The notes below the pieces were generated by a model, which searched no databases, was not told the origin of the DNA, and saw only the letters and a program-made list of their open reading frames with translations. From Ailanthus altissimus (lineage: Eukaryota > Streptophyta > Magnoliopsida > Sapindales > Simaroubaceae), in contig OX327683.1 of assembly GCA_946807835.1 (NCBI GenBank), positions 31,369,001-31,433,000 on the forward strand: 64,000 nucleotides of DNA, read 5' to 3'. The stretch's first letter is position 1. Every line of letters starts with the position of its first letter. Made by a program: the position numbers and the translations under genes. Below are positions 24,894 to 40,412 of the stretch, piece by piece.

Positions 24894-25549
24894 GGATTGA
24901 CAAAACTAAGAAATCCCACTAAGAAAAAGTTGAGATTTTCACCTAATTTTAGTACTTTGGAGACGAAATGAGAAATAACCCACTTGCGAAAAGAAAAAGA
25001 AGCAAATTAACGGTTCTTAAGGGCTCTTACTTCAAGCTTAAAAAAAAGGGCTCTTACTTGTTAATTGCTTAATAGTGATGGTGAGTGAAAGTTGCAGAAA
25101 ATAAGGCTTACTGGTTAGAAACAAAAGTTGCAGAAAATAGGGCTTACCGATTAGAAACGAAGTGAACCGAGAACGAGGCACAAAGTTTGTGTTGCGGGCT
25201 TTGGAAGTAAAACAGTAACCACACACATGATTTGGAGTTTGGGCCGGTCGATGCGATCACAAATCACACGCTACACACCACACAATCAAATAAACATACA
25301 AAATATAAAATATAATATAATTTATGTGAACCATAACAATAAACTAGATTTGTGGGGTCATTTCAACGGTTACGTCAGATATCAATAAATTCTCACTTAT
25401 TTAGAGATTGGTTGGGTGAGATTTATTAGCTACAATACGTTCTTATTAAGATTAGGGTTATGGAAAGTTCAAACAAACAAAAAAAAAGATTAGGGTTATG
25501 GATCTTATTTATTGATTTTAGACACATTAAATTAAATATTAAATTCATA
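24894..25549. other. VTE3-like promoter and intergenic DNA
   Basis: Upstream of the VTE3-like start. The interval 25,092-25,165 contains a short imperfect duplication (gttgcagaaaataaggcttac and gttgcagaaaatagggcttac, then a further gattagaaac word). At 25,450-25,502 the 15-mer gattagggttatgga occurs twice, separated by 23 bases ending in a run of A. No gene is present. Confidence 0.6.
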
Positions 25550-25667
25550 CTTTTTTTTTAAGTAAGTAAAAAATTGATATAAATGCTAAATTTAATAGGT
25601 ATTATAAAGAGAATAATAAAAAAAAGAAATTAATACATTACAACACCTAGTAGTTTAGATATATTTA

Positions 25668-28600
25668 TCACTCAGTTGCAATGTGGTTTATCCTTTGATC
25701 ATTGACAGTACTTATACATTTAATCCAAATATCATTTTTAATCTTTTGATAGACATCACTAATAGAAGGAGTTTTTTGTTGGAAGATAACCATATTTCGC
25801 TCTCTCCAAATAAAATAGATTATAGCACAGAACGATATTCTTCTGATCTTATTGAGAATAAATTCGTCTTTAGATTTTCTACAAAGGAAAGAGATCACTA
25901 GTTGCCATCTGTCCGGGCATTGGTTGAATTGACACGCCCTTAGTACTTTGTGCCATAACTCACTACAAAAGTTGCATTGGAAAAATAAGTGTGGAATTGT
26001 TTCACTGTTACTACCACAGAGGGGCAATCATCTGATGGAATAATCTCCCATTTTTTGAGTCTCTTATTGCTAGATAATCTGTTCTTCAATGCCAACCAAG
26101 TAACGAAGCTGTGTTTAGGAATATGTTGCGTTCCCCATATCAGTTTATGCCATCCCACCTTAACTTCATTATTCTTTAAACACCTTCAAGTACTCGCAAT
26201 AGAAAACTTTGCATTGGAGCTTGCTGTCTATGAAATTCTATCATCTCTCTCAATAATTGAAACATTTTTGCAGAGATAATCCTATACCTGAGCAATGTAC
26301 TCGTCCAAATGATCTGGGAGATACCAATGACCATGTTGCCATAAATCATTAACCTTAGCATCTTGTGGAATATCCGCATAAAAAATATTAATATGGGAGA
26401 ATTTATTAATTATTGATTCTCCACCCAACCATGGATCCTACCAAAAATAGAAGGACTTGTCGTTACCCAAATCATATGAGAACAATTGTTTTATCTGACT
26501 TCTCAATCCAAGGATTTTTCTCCATGTCCAGCTACAGTCCATTGGCTTTGTGATACCCCAAAAACTTAGCTTCCGCAATTTGTTATTAGTCACCCATTTT
26601 GCCCATAAGGAGGATTTCACAACAACCAGTTCCCAGATATGTTTGGTAACTGCCGATAAATTTCACAGGCTTATGGATTTAATGTTAAGTCCTCATTCTT
26701 TTTTACCTTTGCATACCTCATTTCAGCCCACTAACCCTCTCTTCCCCTGTTGGTTGCTTTCATGCCATAAGAAATTACGGCATTTACTTTCAATTTCTTT
26801 GGTGACTGACTTAGGCAGGGTGAATATAGAACTCTAGTAGACATGTATACTCTTTATGACGGATTTTATTAATTGCAACCGCCCTGCATAACTCAAATAT
26901 TTCACAGTCCTGCTTGAGATTCTAGCGGTGATCCTATTGATAAGCTCCTGACAGTGGTCTTTCTTCAGTCCCCCTAAGATTAGAGGTATACCTAAGTACT
27001 TGATAGGCAGCACACCTTGTTGGAACTCAATTATCTGTAGAATTGTCTCCTTGGTAGGTTGAGGGACATTTTCAAAGAAAATGAAGCTCTTACTCGCGTT
27101 AAGGTGTAGTCATGATACCATTGAAAATTCATCAAGCACTTGCTTAAAGTGGCCCACTGACCTGTCATCGCCATGAGAGAACAAGAATAAGTCATCTGCA
27201 AACATCAAGTGATTTAGCTTCAGCCTCTTACATCCTCTGTGATATATAAACTAGTTCTGAGGAATACAGCTTAAGCTCCTACTAAGGTATTTTATAACCA
27301 ACACAAAAAGCAAAGGGGACATGGGATCCTCCTGCCTCAAGCCTTTTTTTCCCGGGAAAAAACCATCTAATCTTCCATTTACCACGACTGAGTACATGCT
27401 TGTTCTTACACACTTCATGATAATATTGATAAAGTGATAAAGAAAGTTAAGCCTCATCAATACTTCTTCTAGGAAATCGCAGACGACCAAATCATAAGCC
27501 TTGCGGAGATCTATCTTTAGTGCACATCTTGGGCTACCACTATCAGATATTATCAGATATTTTTCTATTAGGAATAAAGGTTAATTGACTAAGGTTGACT
27601 AGATAGCTCACCACATTCCTTAACCTGCTGGTAATTATTTTGGTGATACATTTGTATAGTACCGTACAATATGCAATTAGTCTATAGTCCCTCAAGCTAT
27701 GCAGATTATGAATCTTAGGCATAAGAGTAATGGCAATGGTATTTATGGGGTTGTAGAACTGACTTGAAGAGAAGAAATGTTGCACAGCTTTAGTAATCTC
27801 CGTTCCAAGAATGTGCTAACATTTCTGGAAAAAAATAATTGTTATAACCATTAGGTCATGGGGCTTTATCTCTATTGATGCTGAAAATAGCATTTTTAAC
27901 TTCTTGGGCTATGACAGAAGCATTCAGCATATCTCTATCGTCTACCTTCAGTTTAGGCCCAATATCTATGAGTCTCTTTTGTATGGACGTCCTATAGGAG
28001 GTATAGGTGCCCAGCAAATCTTTGTAGTAACCGACTATAGCATCTTTCACAACTTTAGGGTCTTCAGAGTTTTCCCCATTTTGGCTTTCAATCGAAATGA
28101 TTTTATTCTAAGCTCTCCGCTGCTTAACAGACTTATGAAAGTAGCTGGTGTTTGAATCCTTCATTTGAATCCATCTAATTCTTAATTTTTGTCTGATAAT
28201 GCTTTCTTCAGCATAAATAAGTTTCCTTAAATACTGATAAATACCCATTTCCTCATCTTGTAGAATTTGGTTGAATGGATCATGGATCAGACTACTCTGT
28301 AAGGAGGCCAACATCTTTTTATAATTTTCGATCTTTTATTGGACAAAAGAGAAAAATATTTTGTTGAGCTCTTTTAGCTTGGGTTTTAATAACTTGAGTT
28401 TGAAACAGATCCGAGCCATTGGGAAAGCCATAACAATTCTGCTTTTAAACTCGATCGACTGTGGGAAAAAATTCAGAGTGGGCACACTAGGCATTGAAAA
28501 ACTTGAAAGGAACCATACCACTGTAGGATGCTCTAGAGATGGAGACCACAAGAGCGGAGTGATCTAAAATGCCCGCTGGTAGAACTTCATACTCAGAAAC

Positions 28601-29224
28601 TCTTATGCACCCAGCTAGTTTCCATTAACAAATGTCCAATCAATTTTCCTCCAAATTATTTGTCCTCCTATTTGATTATTGCACCAAGTGTAGCGACAAC
28701 CATGGTTCTTTAACTCAAGTAACTCTAGTCTCACCACCCAACTTTTAAACTCCATGTTATCATTTACCCATTGACCACAAATTCTATCATTATTGTTGAG
28801 GACATTGTTGAAGTCCCCTTGAATTAACCAAGGTGTGGTGTTGGAGTCAAGTTATCACTAAGGTCCTTCTACGGGCTCTCTCTCTCAATAATGGTAGAGG
28901 CGCCATAAACAAGCATCCAGTAAAACTCAATGCCATTAATAAGAACTCTACTGTGTATGAATTGCTGGTGCTTTTGTAAAATCGTGACATTGTATTTAAC
29001 TGGATTAAAGATAATCCAAATTCTTCCCATATCTAAACATTCTGAATTATTTTCTAACTTCCAGTCCCGTAGTGCTAATTTCTTCCGATTGGTATCTAGC
29101 TTAGATAGTTTAACTTTTGTTTCTAGCAATCCCAAAATACATAATCGACAAGATTTAATTAGAGACCGTACCTTTGATTGTTTACAAGGTTATGGAGCCC
29201 CCGAATATTCCAGCATACGATCAT
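25668..29224 (-). pseudogene. LINE ORF2 remnant: endonuclease, reverse transcriptase, zf-RVT
   Basis: Domain traces come in the right order. The endonuclease start CWNIRGLH lies just after ATG at 29,224. GLLETKVKL follows at about 29,130 and a later endonuclease segment runs to about 28,870. Reverse transcriptase palm pieces include KGLRQEDPMSPLLFVL near 27,310-27,360. The catalytic box reads MFADDLFLFSHGD near 27,175-27,215. A zf-RVT C-terminal piece (CGSNSETIPHLFFQC, ELWHKV) lies at 25,940-26,020. The frame is lost repeatedly: an in-frame TAA appears about 22 codons after the start, and at least ten open pieces are needed to follow the protein. The FADD box itself is intact. No function is expected. 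Confidence 0.85.
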
Positions 29225-29334
29225 TGTCCCCTATTTGGGGATTTAGAGCTCATTATGGTACGTCGGCCTTTCCCTACAATTCTCACATCATGCATTAGAG
29301 TAATAGTTTTCCTTAAGTTGAATCTATCCACTAC

Positions 29335-32197
29335 CTAAATGACCTCTGATCCCCTGCTATTTGGCGCTTGTTTCATAGCCTTCTCTATAGGGACATTCTC
29401 CTCATTGCCCTCTGGAGTCTGTGTATCAATTTTTGCTTTCCCTGTATTTAGATTTTTTTGTTCCTGCTTTTCAGGGTGGATAATAGGTGCTTCTCTTCCA
29501 CATTGATTATTCTGATCCAGATCTTTTTCTTTCCACACTTGTTTAATCCCTGTCTTATAATCTTTCCTATCATGACCAACCCATTTACATTTAGGGCAGA
29601 CAGTAGGCTTCCACTCATAATTCACCTCCTGCATAACCATATTACCCTCTTCATCCTCTAGGGTAATCATGGAAGGAAAATCGTCCTCCACATCCATTTC
29701 CACTAGGACTTTTGCAAATGCCAACCTTGTTCTTTTCAAAATATATTGATCACAGAATTTAGGAGAATCCAACGAGCTAGCAATACGACTCAAAAGTAGG
29801 GGGCTCCAGAATTCCCACGGTAGTCCTGGGAATTGCACCCAAATAGGCAGAGTTCTGATACTGGCTACATCTATAACCATTCTGAGTTTCCAAACTTTGA
29901 GAATCAAAGGGCGTTTATCAAAGGTCAGCGGTTCATCCTCAGGTGTTTATGTTGCCTAAATTCATTCTCAAAGTTAAACAGAAACAACCCATCTTTAATG
30001 GAGTGAACCGATACTAAGCCAAATTGCTTCCATCGATACATTACAAAGGCTTGGAGTGGTTGAAATTTAGGACATAATCCATGTACATAACCAATTAACG
30101 CATGCTGCCACATTTTCTCTTCTTCTTTCAGTTCATTACAATGAAATTTAACAATTTTCTTACCATTCGAAATGGTCGGGGGGACTGATACGATATTTCT
30201 ATATCGTATAATTAAGTATAAGTATACGCTATTGTATGCAAGTAATAAAGGGACTAAATAAGTCGGATGTCGAACCCACAGGGATAATTTTTTCTTTTTA
30301 ACCAATTACTAAAATTATGTCTTCCTAATAATTATTCAGAAAAATAAAAATCTAAGAATGAATGTAGAAAATATAAAAGCAAAACACAATGCAAAGAGAT
30401 TTAGGTGATAGCAATATAGAGAAAATTTAGGATTAATATTATCTCTCAATATGCTTTGTAATGATTAATCTTTTAATATTTAACTTCCTTAGTCTTTGTT
30501 ATTGATCAAGATACTAATGTATTCACAAGCCTCTTCCAAGGACATGCAAGTATACCTTAATTTATCAAATACCTATATTCCTATGTATATTAGGTCTTAT
30601 TGATCATACATGTCAATTAGGTATATTTCTATCCTAAATTGAAACTTGCATATGCAACATTGAATGTTACTCTACAATCATGCATCAAATTACCTAGGTC
30701 TTAATATTATGATTCCTCTTCCGAGTTTATTAATAATATTACCAACTCATTCACCATATATTGGTCAGATATATTGAAGCATTAAGATCAAATAATTTGA
30801 ATATCAAAGAACTAAGTTTATTAAATATTCAAAAGATATGGCAATTAAGCACACATATTGAGTTCAAGTATTAACCCTAGAAAATAAATTTAGCTCATGG
30901 CTACAAAAGAACAGCAGTAAAAATAATAATAAATTATGATACAATCAATAGCAATACAATCAATAGCAAATCAATATAGACGTCGAATTGCTCTTAATTG
31001 CGCTGTCTAAGATACTCTTGATGCCAAAGAACGCCTTGAATCTGTCTCTAAAGTTGCTTCAATTAATCTTATTGCTCTCCAAGACTCGTGCTGGTGTTCT
31101 TAATTGTGTCTTGTGTGCTCTTGGATGATTCTTAAAAGCTGGGAACGAGTGACTTTTTATAAGGATTGATATGAGTTTGAAAATCTCAATTATCGTCGAA
31201 CTAGGAATCGCGCTACCACTGGAGCGCTATTCAGTTGTCGCTGGGGCGACGAGTGAAAAAGGCTTCATCGCTGAAGCGGTGGGATGATGGCGCTGGAGCT
31301 CTGTCCGATCGCTGACGCGATAAAGGTCTGGCACCAGATGCGACTTAAATAAGTTATTTTTCTTATTTCGATTACTGTTCCAGAGCTGGAGCGATAATCC
31401 TCGTGGCCTTGAGGTGCTGGACACATACTTTAAAAATTTTGCATTTCGTTCAAGTCCCTATAAATAACAATAATACACATAAATAGCTATCTATTTTCAT
31501 AAAATAATAAAATATCAAAATAAAAACATAAAAAAATATATGACAATTTTGCCCTTATCAGGGACAAATTGTAGTTCACTTCCATTGCTTCGAATTTGGT
31601 TTTCAGCAAATAAAGACACCTACGGCCGATTGGACTGTGCAACCTTGCTGCCAAAATGATTTGCCACTGTAGCACCCGCTGCCTCAGGCAGTACACTGGT
31701 GCTCGACTTGCACCCAGAAGAAGCTGGAGCCAGGGTCTTGTAACCGTCGACCATCACGACGGATGGATAATTGCCAAAATGAACGGGCGCTATTTCATTC
31801 GACGCCACTAGAGGGGTACCATCGTCTTGCCCAGAACTTGCAAAAGTCGGGGCCACAGTGGTTTTCGTCGCAGCACTAGCGAGCGTCAGGGATGAGCTTG
31901 TGGAGTCGGCAGCTTTCATTCCAGTGCCCGGAGAGACAACCGGAGGCACGGTCGACATTGCAGCCAGCTCTACATAAGCTAATCTAGCTCAGAAGATGCA
32001 TTTGCAGCGATACTAGCACCCGGGGAGACCATAGGCAGCTTGGTCGACAGCTCAGCCAAGACTGTGTGAGCTCTAGACCAGGACGATGCACTGTCGGCAC
32101 TTAAAGCAGTCGGAGGATCATCCACCTCGAACGCCGACGACTATCCTGATAAGGATGGGTCGACCTCAATTTGGTTGCAATTAGCAACCTTCATCAT
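29335..32197 (-). pseudogene. LINE ORF1 remnant with DUF4283 and zinc knuckle, split by a solo LTR
   Basis: The N-terminal part (about 32,197-31,566) is Ser/Thr/Ala-rich with stop codons. The C-terminal part (30,180-29,335) shows the DUF4283 nucleic-acid-binding region (GKKIVKFHCNE, WQHALIGYVHG) and then a zinc knuckle CPKCKWVGHDRKDY, in which the last cysteine of the CCHC pattern is tyrosine. The two parts are separated only by the solo LTR and one copy of its target duplication. Reading across that insertion keeps the frame, so the LTR arrived in a LINE copy that still had this frame open locally. Such proteins bind LINE RNA in the cytoplasm; this copy is non-functional. Confidence 0.8.
30186..31560. 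mobile_element. Solo LTR, family C, 1,375 bp, inserted in the LINE
   Basis: Termini are TGATACGATA and GCCCTTATCA with a perfect 5-bp target duplication gggac (30181-30185 and 31561-31565). TGATA/TATCA form a short terminal inverted repeat. The left end carries a perfect 9-bp palindrome arm pair (atacgatat ttct atatcgtat). About 90 bases in, there is a gtcgaacccacagggat word of a kind I associate with plant Ty3/gypsy LTR or adjacent sequence; that class is a guess. No internal genes, so a solo LTR is the simplest reading. The transcription strand cannot be set. Confidence 0.85.
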
Positions 32198-32268
32198 GCC
32201 AAGTTAAGCCACCGCAGAAGAGGCGCGTGCCAAGCGGCTGCGAATGGTTAAGGGCGGCAGCATTTAGC

Positions 32269-35200
32269 TTAATTTTTTCCTCCCATAAAAAATGGTATAG
32301 ATTAATTATCGTACACCGAAAAAAAATACCTAGTATGCCACATCAGCCTCAATGTGAATTTTTCAGCAACTTATTCAAAATTCATACTTAAAAATGGTTA
32401 CAAATTATTGTTACTATCAAAAAAACCTTTCATTATACATAATAGAATTTAGATATTCTAATAATATAATCACAAAATTATTTTGAATTGTGAAATACTC
32501 TTTTTATCTATCTATTCATTCTTTCAATCTCTCTTTCAGTTTTTTTTTCAGAGATATTTTAAAAGTGCAGCTTCTTTGTCTATCTATTTTATTTAAAAGA
32601 GAGATTTAAATACAAATATAATATACATATTATTTTTTTTTACTAAATATTGAATATAATTGAATGATTAAATTTGAATAAACAATTTATTTTTATGTTT
32701 GATATTTGAATACAAATATTAAATTTTTTTATTTAAAAAAAATAAAAATTAATACTTTTATATTTACGTTCTTATGATTTTTTAATAAATATATATCCAA
32801 TATTAATATGAATTTTGTTACAATTATTTATGATTTATAGCATTTTTTAAGGTGTGAGTGCTTTAAAACACATATAAATTATAAATTAATCAACACAATA
32901 AGCACTTTTTTATATGTTTGATATTTGATAGAAAATAAAATAGATGCATTTTATATGAAAAATGATTGTAATATGTAAATTAAATAAATATGTTTTGGAG
33001 AAAGAAATTAATAATATCATTATAATTTTCTAGGTTAAATCAAAATGCTAAAAAAAAATAGTTTTTTCTATTAAATTAGATTTGATTTAAAAGTTAGAAA
33101 AATAAATAATTTAAATAATTGAATAAGGTAAATTAAGTCACATTTAACATTAAGTTAAAAAGATAAATAGCCCCAAAATGTTGATATTAATACAAAATTG
33201 TAGTGCCATATTTACATAATTAGTATACAAATTTAATATTTCAACTAATATATCATTAATTAATGACTACCACTTAATAAGAGTTATTAGTTTTTTACTT
33301 ATTATTAATATAATAATTATATAATATCAATCAATAATTGATATATTAAGTATTATATCAGTTGAGATACACACTTTGCATTCCAACTATATAAGTATAT
33401 CATTGTTGAATAAAATAATATGTCATTAACTTACGTAACCATATAAGTATATCATTGTTGAATAAAATAATATATTATTAGCTTATGTCAAGGGTAGACC
33501 AAACTTGTGTTAAGGGCCTAAAAAATTTTAAAATTTACTTATAGTTAATTTGTATGATTTAACCTTTTAAAATTTTATGTCTAATACTAAAATAATTGTA
33601 TGGTTAAACTTTAGTCCTATATATATTTTTAATTTTTATATTTGACATTCTACTTTTAAAATTATGGTTCTGCCCATAATTATATATATGACTACGTTTA
33701 TATATTTTATGTACTTATTTAATTATAGTAATGACTTTTATACTATAATTTAAATTTTCAAAGACTCTAAATTAGGCCTATTATGATACAGCCTAAAAAT
33801 AGTAATTTTTGTGATTTTTCCATCAAAAATTTAGAAGTAAAATAAAAAAACTAATTAGAGATTTCTGATTGAAAGCGTTGATTGAAAAAATTAATTTTTT
33901 AAGTTGATAAGTTTTAAATTTGTTTATTGAGAGAACGGTTTTGGGTTTATTGAATTGAGCTACACTGAAGGTGGATCTGCCTCTGATTATTTGGGCTTTT
34001 TATTACAAAAGAGAAAAAAAAATTGTTATGGTCTCATTGGTGGATTATAGTAATGACCCTCTAATACTTAAATCAATGATATGTAAATAAGGTTTTAGTC
34101 AAGTGTTTAAGTTCAGAAAGAAGGCATTATCTATTATTATTATTTGAGTTCTCTTTTTATAGTCGATCTTTATTTATGTAACTCCGATATTCATGGTCAG
34201 AAGATCATACAATTTTTTCTTTGATTACCGATGCAGTCGGGGTGATTGAGATCCAAAATTAAAGTCACTTACCTTATAAATAGCATGTGTTAGAAATTGT
34301 AGTTGCTTACTTTATGGTGAACGAGTATTGACTCAAGATTATCTCCTAAAAGAAAGGGGACGGTAGCTGTGTTCAGTTTTGTGTTACATGAGGTTCAGTA
34401 CTGCTCTAAGCTATTTGATTAATGGAACTCCGAGCAATTTAAGATATACTTAAGTTTTGAATTTGATCTAACTCAAAATTATTTGATAAAAACTTGAATG
34501 GCTTAAACGGCCTAAGATGATTTACTTGGGCTAGTCTTTAAAGAGGGTTTGGGCTCATTGGTCTAGCCTAATTTTAAAGATGACCCGATCCTATTATTAG
34601 TCAAATTTTTAAAAGAAGATGAAGGGCAATTTTTTCTTTTTGAAAGAAAAAAGTAAGGACAATTTGACGCTATCAAAAAGTAAATAATCTAGGCTCTTAC
34701 GTGAAGTGCTGAAATAGTCGCAGCTTAGAAGTGGCAACAGTAGCTTTAAATTAATCTTTGTGCATGGTCTTAAATTTAAGGATTAAGGCAGATTGTCAAG
34801 TGAATTTGTTCTAAAGGGGTAGCTAAATGTAACTTCCAATTTTCACTAAGCCGATGTCGGGGAAATTTTTCTCTTATTTTTCAACAGAAGAAGCAAATTC
34901 ATCGGTTGGAATGTAGTTAAATCTGTCAGCAACAGAGTAAAGCTGAATTAGTGAACTACCATATGTACCTAATGAGAATGAAATTCTGACAATTTCTAGT
35001 CATCTGCCATCATTTTACTTGGCAATTAAAACCTTCTATAGTTGGTAGACTTGAGGTTTTCTGAATCAGAATTTGGAGAGCAACAAGCCAAGGTTTTCTG
35101 CACTTGCTTTTTTTTTTTTTAACACAATCAATTCGATGTTTTCAATACATGTACCCAAACTTGCATGAGTTGATGTCAACGTATCCTCCTCTTTAATCAG

Positions 35201-35969
35201 CTTATACAAGTTTTCCAAAACCTAATATCAGCTTAAAAAATAATAATCATCCCACTTTCCATCTTGACGCTGTTTACTTAGGATTTCACATTCTTGCATC
35301 ATTTTTATTTTTTTGTCTTCAAACTCCTGAAGTTTTCTTCTTTTTTAAAGAACGAGATTGATTTTGTATCATCAGCCCTAACCAATCATGTTCTTCAACT
35401 AAGCTAATGATTCCCGAATTAACAACTCATAACTTGACTAGACGATAGCTCAATGAGCTCAGATGAGCCAAATCCATATAATTTTATATCCCAAAAATTG
35501 ATTTGCCTTTCAATCACGAGCTCCTTTATAAGTATCAATCACAAACCTTAAGAAATTCCAACACAAACTCTTGACGGGATTTCCAGTGCTCGGAGATGCA
35601 ATTGTTGGATTCTCCGCTGACCAAGAAACAGACATCTCACTGTGTTAGCCTCTTGCTTAAGACCTACATGAACCTTATTCCATACTATAATCTCCACATT
35701 ACACTTTTAACCCCCCAAAATGACAAAATCAACTTACTCAAAATGATATGAACTAAGGGCAAACTTTTAATTTCAAAAACTATGCCTGCTTGTTTCCATG
35801 CTAAACAACCAATCTACAAGAAAGTGACACAATCCAGGCATGTTACCGCATGTCCAAAACCTTTCCGCCCACAAATCCGCGCTATATATTTGCACCAACC
35901 ACCAACCTCCTCCCATTGAAGCATCGTCATTACTTTCGCCCAAAGAACTTCAGCAAAAGTCCAACTCAA
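32269..35969. other. AT-rich intergenic DNA with local repeats
   Basis: No gene is supported. A 52-bp period duplication lies at 33,389-33,475 (atataagtatatcattgttg repeated). The stretch about 33,870-34,400 is related to about 61,030-61,560 (shared gaaaaaattaattttt, ttttaaatttgttta, gttatg.tctcattggtg), so it belongs to a dispersed repeat. From 35,850 the sequence becomes GC-richer as the transporter pseudogene begins. Confidence 0.6.
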
Positions 35970-37524
35970 ATGGAGCTACCGCAGAACCTATAGCCTGATG
36001 AGGCAAGCCCAGTATGGATGAACAAGGGTGACAATGCTTGGCAGCTCACTGCCGCAACCTTTGTGGGCATGCAAAGCGTTCTTGGCCTTGTTATTCTCTA
36101 CGGCAGCATCGTTAAGAAGAAATGAGCCGTGAACTTTGCCTTCGTAGCCCTTTACGCTTCGCGGCCGTGTTGGTCTGCTGGGTTGGATGGGCCTGCCAGA
36201 TATCTTTCGGGAATAAGCTCATTCATTTCTTAGGAAGGCCCGATGTTTCTTTGGACCAAAAGTTTCTCCTTGATCAGGCCTTCCTGGACTACTTGCCTAA
36301 TGCAACAGTGATTTATTTTCAGTTTGTTTTTGCAGCTATTACATTGATCTTGATAGCTGGAGCCCTGCTTTGGAGAATGAATTTTCATGTATGGCTGTTA
36401 TTTGTGCCACTTTGGGTTACGTTTTCTTACACTATTGGTGCATATAGTATATGGTGCCCTGATGGCTGGCTGTCTAAGATGGGACTTATTGATTATTTAG
36501 GAGGATATGTCATTCATTTATCTTCTGGTGTTGCTGGATTCACAGCAACTTATTGAGTAAAAACATTATAATCTCTGCATTTAGAAATTCAGGAAAGATT
36601 TTTATATGAATATTAAGATCACTGAATTGAAATCAACAATATAAAAAGAGTTGAATAATTGATTAATGATGCTGATAGGTTCAAGGTAGGGAGAGGTTCC
36701 CGCCAAGCAATATATTGCTCATGTTGGCAGGAGCAGGTCTACTTTGGATGGGATGGACTGGATTCAACGGTGGTGACCGTTACTCAGTCAGCACTGATGC
36801 ATCGCTGGCCGTCCTTAACACTCACTGACTCACGTGTGCACAGCCACTAGCTTGCTTACTTGGCTCGTCCTTGACACTCTTTTCCTTGGAAAGCCCTCTA
36901 TTATTGGAGCCACCCAGGGCATGATTACTGGCTTGGTCTGCATCACCCCTGCCGTAGGTACCAAAAATTTCACGAGTTCGCTTTTAAATGAACCAAAGTT
37001 TTACCTTTTCAGTGTTAAATTGTGCATATATATAGAGAGAAAAAGAGATGTAGAGAGATGTATATTTTCTCAGTTTAATCAAAGACACACATGACGTCAG
37101 AAGTTCATAAGATTTTATATTCGCATTTGGATTTGAATCTCCCCTCCCCAAATAGTGTGTAGTAGCAATATATATATATATATGTAATCCTAAAAAAGAG
37201 GATAGTTCATATAACATTACATAGGTGGAAATATAATTAACATTAATTGGGTTCCGTTCCGTTCATTATGTAGAAGATGATGATAATTTCATAATCAAGT
37301 TATAATTGAACAGGAGTGGTGCAAGGCTGGGCAGCCATCTTAACGGGGATGATGTCCGGTAGCATTTCGTGGTACAAAATGATTGTTCTTCACAAGAAAA
37401 TTTGGCTGCTTGTGAATGGCTTTTCTGCCTTGATTGATCAATTATCACTGTCAGACAGCAGCATTTATAGATGCCCTTTTTTTGTTCCAATCAGTAGTGG
37501 ATTCATTACAGCTCGCTTGTAAGA
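35970..37524 (+). pseudogene. AMT2-class ammonium transporter pseudogene, 5' part only
   Basis: The peptide traces are those of AMT2/AMT3-type high-affinity ammonium transporters: a start [74 protein letters not shown], and [20 protein letters not shown], then a third exon beginning [16 protein letters not shown]. Two introns are kept (donors at about 36,557 and 36,958, acceptor cag at 37,311-37,313), so it is a DNA-level duplicate rather than a processed copy. Breaks: TAG at codon 8 (35,991), TGA at 36,123 in place of Trp, a 1-base loss near 36,165, TGA at 36,554 at the first splice site, a frameshift near 36,825-36,840, and loss of everything after about residue 300 of the usual 480 or so. 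It cannot make a transporter. Confidence 0.9.

Positions 37525-40412
<2,888 letters not shown>

Larger units (their letters stand above)
25550..32268 (-). mobile_element. Decayed L1-type (non-LTR) LINE retrotransposon
   Basis: Reading the - strand from about 32,268, a GC-rich leader starts near gctgccgccctt. ORF1 follows (about 32,197-29,335), then ORF2 (29,224-25,668), a short 3' UTR and an A run (seen as T at 25,552-25,559). The order and motifs are those of plant L1 LINEs. Both ORFs carry stop codons and frameshifts, so the element is dead. Without the inserted solo LTR at 30,186-31,560 it is about 5.3 kb. I could not find a clear target-site duplication, so the outer limits are approximate. 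Confidence 0.85.

Noticed and set aside
24697..24900. + strand frame of 67 codons over VTE3 exon 1
   Set aside because: Antisense shadow of the transit-peptide exon; the - strand protein is clearly the real one.
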